A DNA stretch of 64,000 bases. Origin: Ignavibacteria bacterium (lineage in GTDB: Bacteria > Bacteroidota > Ignavibacteria > Ch128b). The stretch is from contig JABLYA010000006.1 in NCBI GenBank assembly GCA_013177855.1, positions 124,001 to 188,000 of the forward strand, given 5' to 3'. A program made the position numbers and the translations under genes. Shown piece by piece: positions 54,911 through 62,392 of this stretch; within the stretch, counting starts at the first letter, position 1; every line of letters begins with the position of its first letter. The notes under the pieces were generated by a model. The model ran no database searches. It saw nothing but the letters and a program-made list of their open reading frames with translations, and was not told the origin of the DNA.

Positions 54911-55191
54911 ATGGAAAACGAAATGAGAAAACATATAGACACATTCAAAAATTTTTGTGTGAATGAAGATTTTAGACCAGGTTTTGTAACGTCACCAGCA
55001 CCGTGGGGTCTGTTGAAGAAGCAAGGAAATTTATAATTAATGTTTTATTACAACGACCAGATTTGACGTTACAAAAATTTGTTGAACTAAACAAAAATAT
55101 TGTGAATAGATATCATAAAGAAGGTCAAAAATTTTTTTATGATGCGGTTGAAAAATTAAATATTCCATTTTGGAATAAAAAGCGTGAATAA
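54911..55191 (+). pseudogene. Leader-bearing gene split by a -1 frameshift at a G run
   Basis: ATG 54911 opens MENEMRKHIDTFKNFCVNED (leader ending V-N-E), then FRPGFVTSPAPWG, and soon stops at 55034. From the G4 run at 55004 the other frame continues as SVEEARKFIINVLLQRPDLT, LQKFVELNKNIVNRY and HKEGQKFFYDAVEKLNIPFW up to 55191. The joined protein of about 93 residues looks real. Indel error, decay or programmed slippage cannot be told apart. Without joining, the second part would need a GTG start at 55003. Confidence 0.5.
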
Positions 55192-55207
55192 AAATAAATA
55201 AAAATAT

Positions 55208-55432
55208 ATGGAAAAGAAACTTAAACATTTGAAAACATTCGAACAAAACACAGATAAAAACTTAAATATATCTGATGTTATAAGTCGTTTTATTGATACA
55301 TTATCAGAAAAACACAATGTTGTTTCTAATAATTTATTGGTGGGTAAAACAGGTGATAAACTAAATATTTATACACAAGATGAATATGGTTATTTAAAAT
55401 TATTAGAAACAATCAATATAAATGACTTATAA
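55208..55432 (+). CDS. Small protein with leader-like N-terminus
   Basis: 74 residues: MEKKLKHLKTFEQNTDKNLN then ISDVISRFIDTLSEKHNVVS. The LKTFEQN opening fits the leader pattern, though without a clean L-x-E. The rest is a small alpha/beta protein (LVGKTGDKLNIYTQDEYGYL). Short spacing (16 bases) to the preceding split gene suggests one unit. Confidence 0.5.
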   Translation: MEKKLKHLKTFEQNTDKNLNISDVISRFIDTLSEKHNVVSNNLLVGKTGDKLNIYTQDEYGYLKLLETININDL

Positions 55433-55520
55433 CGTTTGCAAATATAAAACGTTGCCACACAAATGTAAATAAATGAAACAAATTTAAAAAAATATAATAT
55501 AAATAGAAACCACAACAGCA

Positions 55521-55544
55521 ATGTTTTATATTTGTTGTTATAAA
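55521..55544 (+). promoter_or_regulatory. Host-type promoter box TATATTTG, duplicated
   Basis: 24 bases around TATATTTG (55527-55534) recur with one mismatch at 56218-56241. TAnnTTTG is the -7 consensus of Bacteroidota housekeeping promoters. Each copy lies shortly before a small gene. Confidence 0.5.
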
Positions 55545-55557
55545 CATGTAAAAAATT

Positions 55558-55752
55558 ATGTAAGAAACATTTAAAAGATACGAATTACTTTGTGAGGATG
55601 TAAAACATCAAATTGATTTTGTTGATTATTACAAATTCGACTTTAAATACTTAGAAGAAACTTTAAATGAAATGAAGGAACTTCAAGAAAAGATTAAACA
55701 AAATCAATGGGTGGATAACAATATAACGGCTGATGATAAACAATCGTTTTAA
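55558..55752 (+). pseudogene. Leader-bearing small gene with TAA as second codon
   Basis: ATG 55558 is followed at once by TAA and then a 63-codon open frame: ETFKRYELLCEDVKHQIDF, VDYYKFDFKYLEETLNEMKE, LQEKIKQNQWVDN. ETFKRYELLCED strongly resembles the leader (MKTYKRF type, L-C-E site). AAA to TAA at codon two would explain it. It has a promoter-like box upstream. Either a nonsense mutant, a sequence error, or use of a different start. Confidence 0.5.
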
Positions 55753-55977
55753 TGTTGACAAATGTACGTTGAAAGAGAAATGTCATCACAAAAAATGAAA
55801 GCAAAGTGACGTTTTAATGTTTGCTAACGGTCGGGTGTATATGTAGTGTGAGATTTGAAACATTTTTTAAATGAAAGTAAAGATACTTGGTATGATATTG
55901 ATGATAAACTTTCAATATAAATTATTACTAACCACTTAAAGCGTATTGTACGATGCTTGGCACAGTTTAATTTGATT
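55753..55977. other. Intergenic region with Bacteroidota-like repeat text
   Basis: Contains GTTTGCTAACGGTCGGGTGTATATG near 55818. This resembles the AACGG-type intergenic repeats common in Bacteroidota chromosomes. No gene visible. Confidence 0.35.
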
Positions 55978-56181
55978 ATGACAACTACATACACATTTTA
56001 CAAAAACTCGAATACTGGTGAAATATTGATGAGGCAACACTTTTCAGATATTTCATTTAAGTGTCCTGACTATTTCTATGACTGGAACAAGAAATCAATC
56101 GACACACCTGACTTAACTGGATTTGTTGAAATATCTGAAAAGACATTTAACCGAGAAGCTAAGTTGAAGGCACGTTCTTAG
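55978..56181 (+). CDS. Small unknown protein
   Basis: 67 residues from ATG 55978 (MTTTYTFYKNSNTGEIL); a TTG at 55957 is a poorer start. It includes FSDISFKCPDYFYDWNKKS and FVEISEKTFNREAKL. Composition is less AT-rich than the surrounding phage genes, pointing to more recent acquisition. Function unknown. Confidence 0.45.
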   Translation: MTTTYTFYKNSNTGEILMRQHFSDISFKCPDYFYDWNKKSIDTPDLTGFVEISEKTFNREAKLKARS

Positions 56182-56217
56182 AAAGTTTCAAATTAATTTT
56201 TTTTTTGTTTGATAAAA

Positions 56218-56241
56218 ATGTTGTATATTTGTTGTTATAAA
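56218..56241 (+). promoter_or_regulatory. Host-type promoter box TATATTTG, second copy
   Basis: Same 24-base element as at 55521, with one mismatch, 18 bases before the ATG at 56259. A T-rich TTTG-containing stretch precedes it, as in Bacteroidota promoters, though the spacing is shorter than the usual 19-21. Confidence 0.5.
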
Positions 56242-56258
56242 TAATAAAAATTACGAAT

Positions 56259-56432
56259 ATGAAAAAATACGAAAAAACAACGAATGTAGGCGATGAAGTT
56301 TTAGCCGATGTTACTACTGTGGTAAAAATAGTTGTCAAAGAAAGAACATTTAATCAAATGTGGAAAGACGCCGATAAGCGGTTAAAAAGTAGTATTAATA
56401 GATTTTATGAGAACTTTATCAAGAACAAATAA
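56259..56432 (+). CDS. Small unknown protein
   Basis: 57 residues, ATG to TAA: MKKYEKTTNVGDEVLADVTT, VVKIVVKERTFNQMWKDADK, RLKSSINRFYENFI. A small basic alpha/beta protein directly behind a host-type promoter box. The opening KKYEKTT is only weakly leader-like. No family recognised. Confidence 0.45.
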   Translation: MKKYEKTTNVGDEVLADVTTVVKIVVKERTFNQMWKDADKRLKSSINRFYENFIKNK

Positions 56433-56594
56433 AAACGAATGTATAAAAAGAACTGTAAACTTTCGGCTATCACGTCACCCACGCTTTTGGCAAGTCGCTG
56501 TTATAGCCAGTTGTTACAAAGTTATGGAGATTTTTCTAATTTTGATGGAGAATGTAAGTTATTTTCATTATCCAAATAAAAAAAATAAAAAGAA

Positions 56595-57089
56595 ATGACA
56601 AAGAAGAGATTTACATTTGATGAATTATGGAACAGACTTCCAGTTGATGTTCGCAATGCTTGTGCATCTTGTGAGCAAGATCCTATTTTTCACCCAGAAG
56701 GAAATGTCGATGTTCACATCAGATTAGTTTTTGAACACGCTGTTAAGAACTTTGATGGTGATGTTGATTTACTTGTCTCTGCTATTTTCCATGACCTTGG
56801 AAAACCTGAAACCAAAAGAGTTTCGGAAAGAAATGGCAGAGTTAAAATTTCTAATATTGGACACGAACTCAAGTGCGAATCATTTATTAATAAATATTTC
56901 GATCTTTTTTCTGATGTTACAACTAACAAGGAAAAAGTAACTGAAATTTGTAAAAATCACATGAAGGCACATCTTTACAAAAACAAAACAATGTCAAAAC
57001 CTTCTAAAAGAAAGGCGTTTGAATCATTGAAATTTTTTGATGATATTATGAAGTTTGCAGAATGTGACGAAATGGGGAAAAGTGAATAA
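56595..57089 (+). CDS. HD-domain phosphohydrolase
   Basis: 164 residues. The HD signature is AIFHDLGKPETK with His66-Asp67. Upstream, VDVHIRLVFEHAVK supplies the first histidine, and ISNIGHELKCESF and NHMKAH supply later ones. It resembles HD domains of nucleotide hydrolases and of CCA-enzyme C-termini. Substrate unknown; candidates are nucleotides or signalling nucleotides. Codon use is less AT-rich than the neighbours. The next gene starts one base after its stop. Confidence 0.7.
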   Translation: MTKKRFTFDELWNRLPVDVRNACASCEQDPIFHPEGNVDVHIRLVFEHAVKNFDGDVDLLVSAIFHDLGKPETKRVSERNGRVKISNIGHELKCESFINKYFDLFSDVTTNKEKVTEICKNHMKAHLYKNKTMSKPSKRKAFESLKFFDDIMKFAECDEMGKSE

Positions 57090-57090
57090 T

Positions 57091-57384
57091 ATGTTTTCGT
57101 GGTTTAAGAAGAGAGAAGAGGTTGAAGAACGACCAAGAGATAATCAACTCATATTAAAATATGAGTATGAACATACATCTTGGGGTAGTTACAATTCTAC
57201 AACAAAATTAAAAAAAGTATATATTGACGAATTAGTATTTAGATTTAAACAAAGAAAATTCAATGATGTAATTATAATATCTGAATATAATAACGTCAAG
57301 TATCCTTTTTTTGATATAGATCAACTTGATAAATATAATCATTTTATAAGAAATTTTAAAGAATTGCCTTATGTCCTTTTGTAA
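57091..57384 (+). CDS. Unknown 97-residue protein
   Basis: Start at ATG 57091 (MFSWFKKREEVEERPRDNQL), directly after the HD gene; an upstream in-frame start would overlap it. Continues LILKYEYEHTSWGSYNSTTK and FRFKQRKFNDVIIISEYNNV. Small basic alpha/beta protein with no recognised motif. Confidence 0.45.
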   Translation: MFSWFKKREEVEERPRDNQLILKYEYEHTSWGSYNSTTKLKKVYIDELVFRFKQRKFNDVIIISEYNNVKYPFFDIDQLDKYNHFIRNFKELPYVLL

Positions 57385-57398
57385 AATATTATGATTTT

Positions 57399-57689
57399 AT
57401 GAAAAATGATTTATTTAATGATTGGGTTGTGTATTCTAATACAGAATATCAAAAAATGACGAATGACCGAAATGAATTTCATATTAGAGGTGTTTTTGAA
57501 AAATTAGAAAGACAACCTGTACTTATTGAAAAGAATGGCGAACTTAGTTCAAATTTCAGCGAATTTATTTCTAAATTAGAAAATTACTTTGAGTGTGATG
57601 GTCTTGAACTATCAACTCTTAGATATAATGACCCTGATATGTTATTGAAACTTAGAAGAATTAAAAAACTAAATCGTATAATTAAATAA
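57399..57689 (+). CDS. Small protein with KKLNRII tail
   Basis: 96 residues (LFNDWVVYSNTEYQKMTNDR, FHIRGVFEKLERQPVLIEKN) ending LLKLRRIKKLNRIIK, the shared C-terminal tail. Here the tail does not overlap a downstream gene, so its conservation is not explained by start-codon overlap. Function unknown. Confidence 0.5.
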   Translation: MKNDLFNDWVVYSNTEYQKMTNDRNEFHIRGVFEKLERQPVLIEKNGELSSNFSEFISKLENYFECDGLELSTLRYNDPDMLLKLRRIKKLNRIIK

Positions 57690-57715
57690 TCTTAAAATTT
57701 AAATATATAACTGAT

Positions 57716-58174
57716 ATGAGTTACAATTTGTTTTTAGATGATATAAGATTTCCATATGTTGAAAAAAGTGATTTGAAAGATTCTGAGAAAGAATTTCACA
57801 ATTTTATTAGCGCATATCATTACACCTTTTATGAACCATTTAAATCAGAACAGTGGTTGATTGCAAGAAATTATTATCAGTTTGTAAATATTGTTACTAA
57901 CAAAGGTGTACCAAAAATAGTTGCTTTTGACCATGATTTGGGTATGGAACATTATGAAAGTATACCAACTGATCCAAAAATAAAACAAACAGATATAGAT
58001 TACTCCAAGTTTCAAGAAAAAACTGGTTATGATTGTGCTAAATGGTTGTGTGATTATTGTCAACAATACAATGTAAAGTTTCCAGAATTCTTCATTCATT
58101 CTATGAATGTTGCTGGTTCGATGAATATTAAGAATTATATTTTAAATTATAAGAAACATGTGGAAGAATCTTAA
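57716..58174 (+). CDS. Cyclic-phosphate-processing receiver-domain (cREC) protein
   Basis: 152 residues. It shows the compact Rec-like fold of the cREC family: LFLDDIRFPY at 5-14, WLIARNYYQFVNIVTNKG, VPKIVAFDHDLGMEHYESI with Asp72-His73-Asp74, TGYDCAKWLCDYC, and FFIHSMNVAGSMNIKNYI. The family is predicted to act on cyclic phosphates, possibly RNA ends or signalling nucleotides. Its place near an HD hydrolase in the accessory block suggests an anti-defence or RNA-repair use; that is inference. Confidence 0.75.
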   Translation: MSYNLFLDDIRFPYVEKSDLKDSEKEFHNFISAYHYTFYEPFKSEQWLIARNYYQFVNIVTNKGVPKIVAFDHDLGMEHYESIPTDPKIKQTDIDYSKFQEKTGYDCAKWLCDYCQQYNVKFPEFFIHSMNVAGSMNIKNYILNYKKHVEES

Positions 58175-58176
58175 TT

Positions 58177-58391
58177 ATGGATGTTTCTATTTTATTTAAT
58201 GGTATAAAAATAATAGATAACTATAAAGAACTTGTATCTTTAGTTAATTATCTATTAAAGTTTAATGAATTGGTTGTTGATATTTAATTTGATGATTTCA
58301 AAAAACAAATAGGCAAAATTAGAGTTTTTCTTATATTGGTTTCAAAGGAGATGATGAAGATTTATTCAACTTTTTAGAAAAAATAATATAA
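58177..58391 (+). pseudogene. Decayed small gene with in-frame TAA and frameshift
   Basis: ATG 58177 opens MDVSILFNGIKIIDNYKELV, later LLKFNELVVDI and TAA (58285). The same frame goes on FDDFKKQIGKIRVFL, and after a one-base shift YIGFKGDDEDLFNFLEKII to TAA at 58389. The pieces read as one protein of about 70 residues. No family recognised. It lies 2 bases after the cREC gene. Confidence 0.45.
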
Positions 58392-58454
58392 ATAAAAAAT
58401 TTGTTACAGATGGAGCAGTTGCATCATTAAAAAATAAGACAAAAAAATTTAAAG

Positions 58455-58685
58455 ATGAATCGAGAACAGTATGAATTTAGTGATGTGTTTTGGTCAGACC
58501 CAATGTGGGACAAAATGAATGGAATACCAAAATATTATTCAATAAATGAAAGTGGTGAAATTGAATTTCATTATCTTAATGATAGAGAACTAAAAGAATT
58601 TTTAAATATAAAAATTAAAGAAAATCCCGACTTATTGAGAGATTTAAGATATAAAAAGATAATAAGAATTTTAAAAAATAATTAA
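58455..58685 (+). CDS. Small protein with RYKKIIRIL tail
   Basis: 76 residues (EFSDVFWSDPMWDKMNGIPK, YYSINESGEIEFHYLNDREL) ending LLRDLRYKKIIRILKNN, another form of the shared tail. Six bases precede the next gene. Function unknown. Confidence 0.5.
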   Translation: MNREQYEFSDVFWSDPMWDKMNGIPKYYSINESGEIEFHYLNDRELKEFLNIKIKENPDLLRDLRYKKIIRILKNN

Positions 58686-58691
58686 ATAAGT

Positions 58692-58922
58692 ATGAATATT
58701 TTAATAGAAGGTTATAAAATTGAATGCTTTGAAAATGAAAAAGATTACAAACTGTGGATAAAAGATCATCAAAAAGAAACACAAATATTTCAATCTTGTG
58801 TATATCACGGTGAATTATATGGTATTACACAAGAAGTAAAAGACTTGTTCCAAGATAATATCATTGTTTCAATTAAGAAGAAAAATTATAATGATGTTCA
58901 ATATATTTTAATACACAAATAA
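58692..58922 (+). CDS. Small unknown protein
   Basis: 76 residues, alternating strands and helices (MNILIEGYKIECFENEKDYK, FQSCVYHGELYGITQEVKDL, NIIVSIKKKNYNDVQYILI). No motif. It ends one base before the next start, so the string 58455-59148 is one unit. Confidence 0.45.
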   Translation: MNILIEGYKIECFENEKDYKLWIKDHQKETQIFQSCVYHGELYGITQEVKDLFQDNIIVSIKKKNYNDVQYILIHK

Positions 58923-58923
58923 T

Positions 58924-59148
58924 ATGAAACAGAAATTAGCAAAATATATACTTTTTGTATATTTGAATTATATACAAGAAGATTTGTCAGACTTAAAACC
59001 ATTCGCACAAAATTTATTAAAACCAGCATGGTTCGTAAGATCAATTCTAGTGTGGATATATTCAATTGTATTTTTTCCGTTAGTATTATTGGATATTCAA
59101 ATACAAAAGAATAAATTTAAGATATTAAATTTTATATTAAAAAAATGA
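58924..59148 (+). CDS. Small membrane protein
   Basis: 74 residues with one clear membrane segment (SILVWIYSIVFFPLVLLDI) in the second half, a basic end, and an amphipathic first half. Last gene of its unit, followed by a terminator. Function unknown. Confidence 0.45.
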   Translation: MKQKLAKYILFVYLNYIQEDLSDLKPFAQNLLKPAWFVRSILVWIYSIVFFPLVLLDIQIQKNKFKILNFILKK

Positions 59149-59153
59149 TTTAT

Positions 59154-59182
59154 AAAATCCAAGTCAAATGACTGGATTTTTT
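59154..59182 (+). terminator. Intrinsic terminator
   Basis: AAAATCC and GGATTTT with AGTC/GACT form a bulged stem followed by a nine-T run, just after the membrane-protein gene. Confidence 0.7.
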
Positions 59183-59272
59183 TTTGTTTAATTCAATACT
59201 TTAAAATATATAAAAACAAACTTATTTATAATTTTACTATAAAATATTTTGAAAAAAATAATCAATTTTTGA

Positions 59273-60505
59273 ATGATTAGAATTTTAGTATTATCCAGTG
59301 ATACTGATGGTGTTGGTTATTATCGTACTTTAAATCCTCACCTATGTATGAAAGAACCTGATATTAAAGTGGATATAAGGTTATTAACTGATATGACTTT
59401 ACCTTTGTTAGATCCAAATTTTTTGAGACATTATTCAATAATTTTTTACAATAAAGTAATTCCATTTGCAGATCCACAAAAAGAAGAATTGTTTTATAAA
59501 ATTTGTAAAGAATTTAATATAAAAATTATATATGATATTGATGATTATTGGATTCTTGATCCAAGTCATATTAATTTTAAAAACTGGAAAGAAAATAAAT
59601 CAGGTGAAAAAGTAGAAAATCTAATTAAAAGAGCTGATGTTGTTACTACAACAACAAGTATTTTTGCAGATAGAATCAGAGAATTAAACCCAAATGTTGT
59701 AGTTTTAGAAAACGCATTGAATATTAATGAACAACAATGGATTTCAAATAAAACAAAATCAGATAGAATTAGATTTATTTGGGGTGGTGGTATTTCACAT
59801 AAAGTTGATTTAATGTTATTAAAAGATGAATTTAAAAAATTTGAAAAAACATTTATTAAAAAATCACAAATAATAATGTGTGGTTATGATTTGCGTATTA
59901 AAATGAAAGATGGTACAATCAAAAAAGATGATCACAATCGTAGTCAATGGGGTATATTTGAGAATATTTTTACTGGTGATGGTAAATATATTCAAGATCT
60001 TAAATATTCAGATTTTTTAAGAAAATCAGATAATTTTGATAATGATGATACTTATGGTTATAGAGAAGAATTCATAGATAATTTTTATCAAAGAAGACAT
60101 ACAAAACCAATATTACTTTATGGTTCAATGTATAATGAAGCTGATATAAGTTTGGCACCGTTGAAAAGTAATATTTTATTTAATAAAATGAAATCACAAT
60201 TGAAACTTATTGAAGCAGGATGTCATAAAATGCCTGTAATTATGAGTAATTACGGGCCTTATACGTTGGATGATGTTGAAGGTACAAAAACAGGTATTCA
60301 AAAAGGTTGGTTAATTGATGAAAATAAATCAAATTGGTATGAAAAAATGAAATGGTATGTTGATAATCCAAATGCTATCAAAGAACATGGTGAAGCAAAC
60401 CACGAATATTTTTTACAAAAATTTGAAATGCAAGTAGTAAACAAAAAAAGAGCAGATTTATATAAATTTATTGCTACACAAAATAGAGAAGAAGTAAAAT
60501 TATGA
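59273..60505 (+). CDS. Glycosyltransferase, GT-B (GT4-like)
   Basis: 410 residues. The opening ILVLSSDTDGVGYYRTLNPH is typical of phage GT-B enzymes (G-V-G-Y-Y-R). NIKIIYDIDDYWILDPSHIN and ADVVTTTTSIFADRIREL end the N-domain. The C-domain has RFIWGGGISHKVDLMLLKDE and ADISLAPLKSNILFNKMKSQ, then KLIEAGCHKMPVI with the usual E-x-x donor site. It could glycosylate phage DNA, virion proteins or host surface sugars. Its stop overlaps the thyA start by 4 bases. Confidence 0.75.
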   Translation: MIRILVLSSDTDGVGYYRTLNPHLCMKEPDIKVDIRLLTDMTLPLLDPNFLRHYSIIFYNKVIPFADPQKEELFYKICKEFNIKIIYDIDDYWILDPSHINFKNWKENKSGEKVENLIKRADVVTTTTSIFADRIRELNPNVVVLENALNINEQQWISNKTKSDRIRFIWGGGISHKVDLMLLKDEFKKFEKTFIKKSQIIMCGYDLRIKMKDGTIKKDDHNRSQWGIFENIFTGDGKYIQDLKYSDFLRKSDNFDNDDTYGYREEFIDNFYQRRHTKPILLYGSMYNEADISLAPLKSNILFNKMKSQLKLIEAGCHKMPVIMSNYGPYTLDDVEGTKTGIQKGWLIDENKSNWYEKMKWYVDNPNAIKEHGEANHEYFLQKFEMQVVNKKRADLYKFIATQNREEVKL

Positions 60506-61710
60506 ACAATTTAGACTTACAATTAAAAGAACTATACGAAAAAATATTATCTAAAGAAAGATATAGAACCGACAGAACTGGTTATGGTACAAAATCTATA
60601 TTTGGATATCAAATGCGTTTAAACATGGCTGATGGTTTTCCTTTGACAACATTAAGGAAAATACATATTAAATCGTTAATTCACGAACTTTTATGGTTTT
60701 TAGGTTCGTATGATGATAAATATAAAAAATTTGGTAATACAAATATAAAATATTTGTTGGATAATGGTGTAACATTTTGGACAGATTGGTGTTATAAAAA
60801 TTATAAAGATACTAAACTTAAAAAATTTCAAGAAAATGACCTTAAAGATTCTAAAACAGTTAAGAAATTCAAACTTTTAAGTCAAAAAGATTTTGAAAAT
60901 AATATTATTAAGGATGATGATTTTGCTTTAAAATGGGGTGAATTAGGCCCAGTCTATGGAAAACAATGGAAAGATTGGGGTGGTTATTATGAAATGGTTG
61001 AAAAAACAAAGATAATGAAAGAAACAAAAGGTGAACAAATCATTGTTGATAAGTTGGGTTGGGAAAAGATATATATGAAAGGTATCAATCAAATTGATAA
61101 TCTTATAAATATGTTAATAGAAACACCAGATTCAAGAAGATTGATTGTTAATGCTTGGAATGTTGCTGAAATAGATGATATGTTACTTCCTCCTTGCCAT
61201 GTTTTGTATCAATTTTATTCTGATATAATTACAATGGAAGAAAGAATTGAATATTGTGAAAAACACTACAAAGAAGAAGATGTTAAAGCATTTATGACAC
61301 AAAATAATATATCTGATTGGAATGAAATAAAGAGAGACCCAAGAAAACAAATCAAAATACTCGATCATTTCAATGTTCCTGAAAGAAAATTGGATTTACA
61401 ACTTTATCAAAGGTCTGCTGATTTATACCTTGGTGTTCCTTACAACATAGCTTCGTATTCGCTTCTTTTACATATGGTTGCACAAATAGTCAATATGATA
61501 CCTAATGAATTTATATGGACTGGTGGTGATGTTCACATTTATGCAAACGCTATTAAACCAACAGAAGAATTATTAAATAGAGAAATAAAACCTCTCCCAA
61601 CATTATGGATAAACCCTGATATACAAAACATATATGGTTTTAGATATGAAGATTTTGATATAAAAAATTATGACCCACATCCAAATATTAAAGTTGATGT
61701 AGCAGTCTAA
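60502..61710 (+). CDS. thyA: Thymidylate synthase with insertions
   Basis: 402 residues against about 264 in bacterial ThyA. Core motifs are intact: DRTGYGTKSIFGYQMRLNM, GELGPVYGKQWKDWGG, DSRRLIVNAWNVAEIDDMLL, PPCHVLYQFYSD with catalytic Cys232, LQLYQRSADLYLGVPYNIAS and GGDVHIYANA. The extra length comes from a lysine-rich insert at about 95-145 and another at about 245-290 (MEERIEYCEKHYKEEDVKAF). It makes dTMP from dUMP and completes the nucleotide set with NrdJ and dNMP kinase. Coupled to the upstream glycosyltransferase. Confidence 0.93.
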   Translation: MNNLDLQLKELYEKILSKERYRTDRTGYGTKSIFGYQMRLNMADGFPLTTLRKIHIKSLIHELLWFLGSYDDKYKKFGNTNIKYLLDNGVTFWTDWCYKNYKDTKLKKFQENDLKDSKTVKKFKLLSQKDFENNIIKDDDFALKWGELGPVYGKQWKDWGGYYEMVEKTKIMKETKGEQIIVDKLGWEKIYMKGINQIDNLINMLIETPDSRRLIVNAWNVAEIDDMLLPPCHVLYQFYSDIITMEERIEYCEKHYKEEDVKAFMTQNNISDWNEIKRDPRKQIKILDHFNVPERKLDLQLYQRSADLYLGVPYNIASYSLLLHMVAQIVNMIPNEFIWTGGDVHIYANAIKPTEELLNREIKPLPTLWINPDIQNIYGFRYEDFDIKNYDPHPNIKVDVAV

Positions 61711-61727
61711 AAAATAATATAAAATGA

Positions 61728-62354
61728 ATGAAAATTAGTGTTATTATGGCAAGTTGGTTTAATCCAAATAGACAAAATATGGATAAAAAATTAATACGTG
61801 CTATTAAATCATTTATAAATCAATCATATAAAGGCGAAAAGGAATTAATTATAGTAAGTGATGGTTGTCTTAAGACAAAAGAAATATATGAAACTCATTT
61901 TAAAGATAATAAAGAAATTATATATTTTCATTCACAAAAACAACCAATGTATTCTGGTGGTATAAGATCAATAGGTTTAAAGATTGCCACAGGTGATATT
62001 ATATGTTATCTTGATAATGATGATGTCTTTGGTAAAGAACATTTACAAACTATTGTAGATCAATTTACAGATGATGTTGATTGGGTATATTACAATGATT
62101 TTATGGTTCTTAACAAAGAATTTACGAAGTTTTATACAAGATGGGTTGACCCAAGATGGGCGAGTATTGGTACAAGTTCAATTGCTCATAAAAATCCTAA
62201 AAAGTGTGAAAAATTAAAAGATATTGAATGGTTTACAGGTTATGGTCATGATTTCTTATATGTATTGAAATTGGCTTCATTAGGTACTAAATTCAAGAAA
62301 CTACAAAAAAATCCTCAATATATAGTTTGTCATTATAGAGATGGTGATTTTTAA
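61728..62354 (+). CDS. Glycosyltransferase family 2-like (GT-A)
   Basis: 208 residues. The N-terminal GT-A half: ISVIMASWFNPNRQNMDKKL, SYKGEKELIIVSDGCLK, YSGGIRSIGLKIATGDIICY, then LDNDDVFGKEHL with the DxD-type metal site. The acceptor side has RWVDPRWASIGTSSIAHK. Short for the family, but apparently complete. It is in the same rightward unit as the GT-B enzyme and ThyA. A joint role in base or surface glycosylation is possible. Confidence 0.75.
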   Translation: MKISVIMASWFNPNRQNMDKKLIRAIKSFINQSYKGEKELIIVSDGCLKTKEIYETHFKDNKEIIYFHSQKQPMYSGGIRSIGLKIATGDIICYLDNDDVFGKEHLQTIVDQFTDDVDWVYYNDFMVLNKEFTKFYTRWVDPRWASIGTSSIAHKNPKKCEKLKDIEWFTGYGHDFLYVLKLASLGTKFKKLQKNPQYIVCHYRDGDF

Positions 62355-62392
62355 AATAAATAATTAAATAATATAAAATATAATAAAAACAA

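Noticed and set aside
56407-56598. A 63-codon ORF containing RLSRHPRFWQVAVIASC.
   Set aside because: It overlaps the end of the better-supported small gene at 56259 and lies in host-like intergenic sequence; codon use is unlike either phage or host genes.
11436-58391. Genome-wide reassignment of TAA to an amino acid.
   Set aside because: All large genes in the window (for example nrdJ) end properly at TAA, and the in-frame TAA cases are confined to small, otherwise damaged genes.
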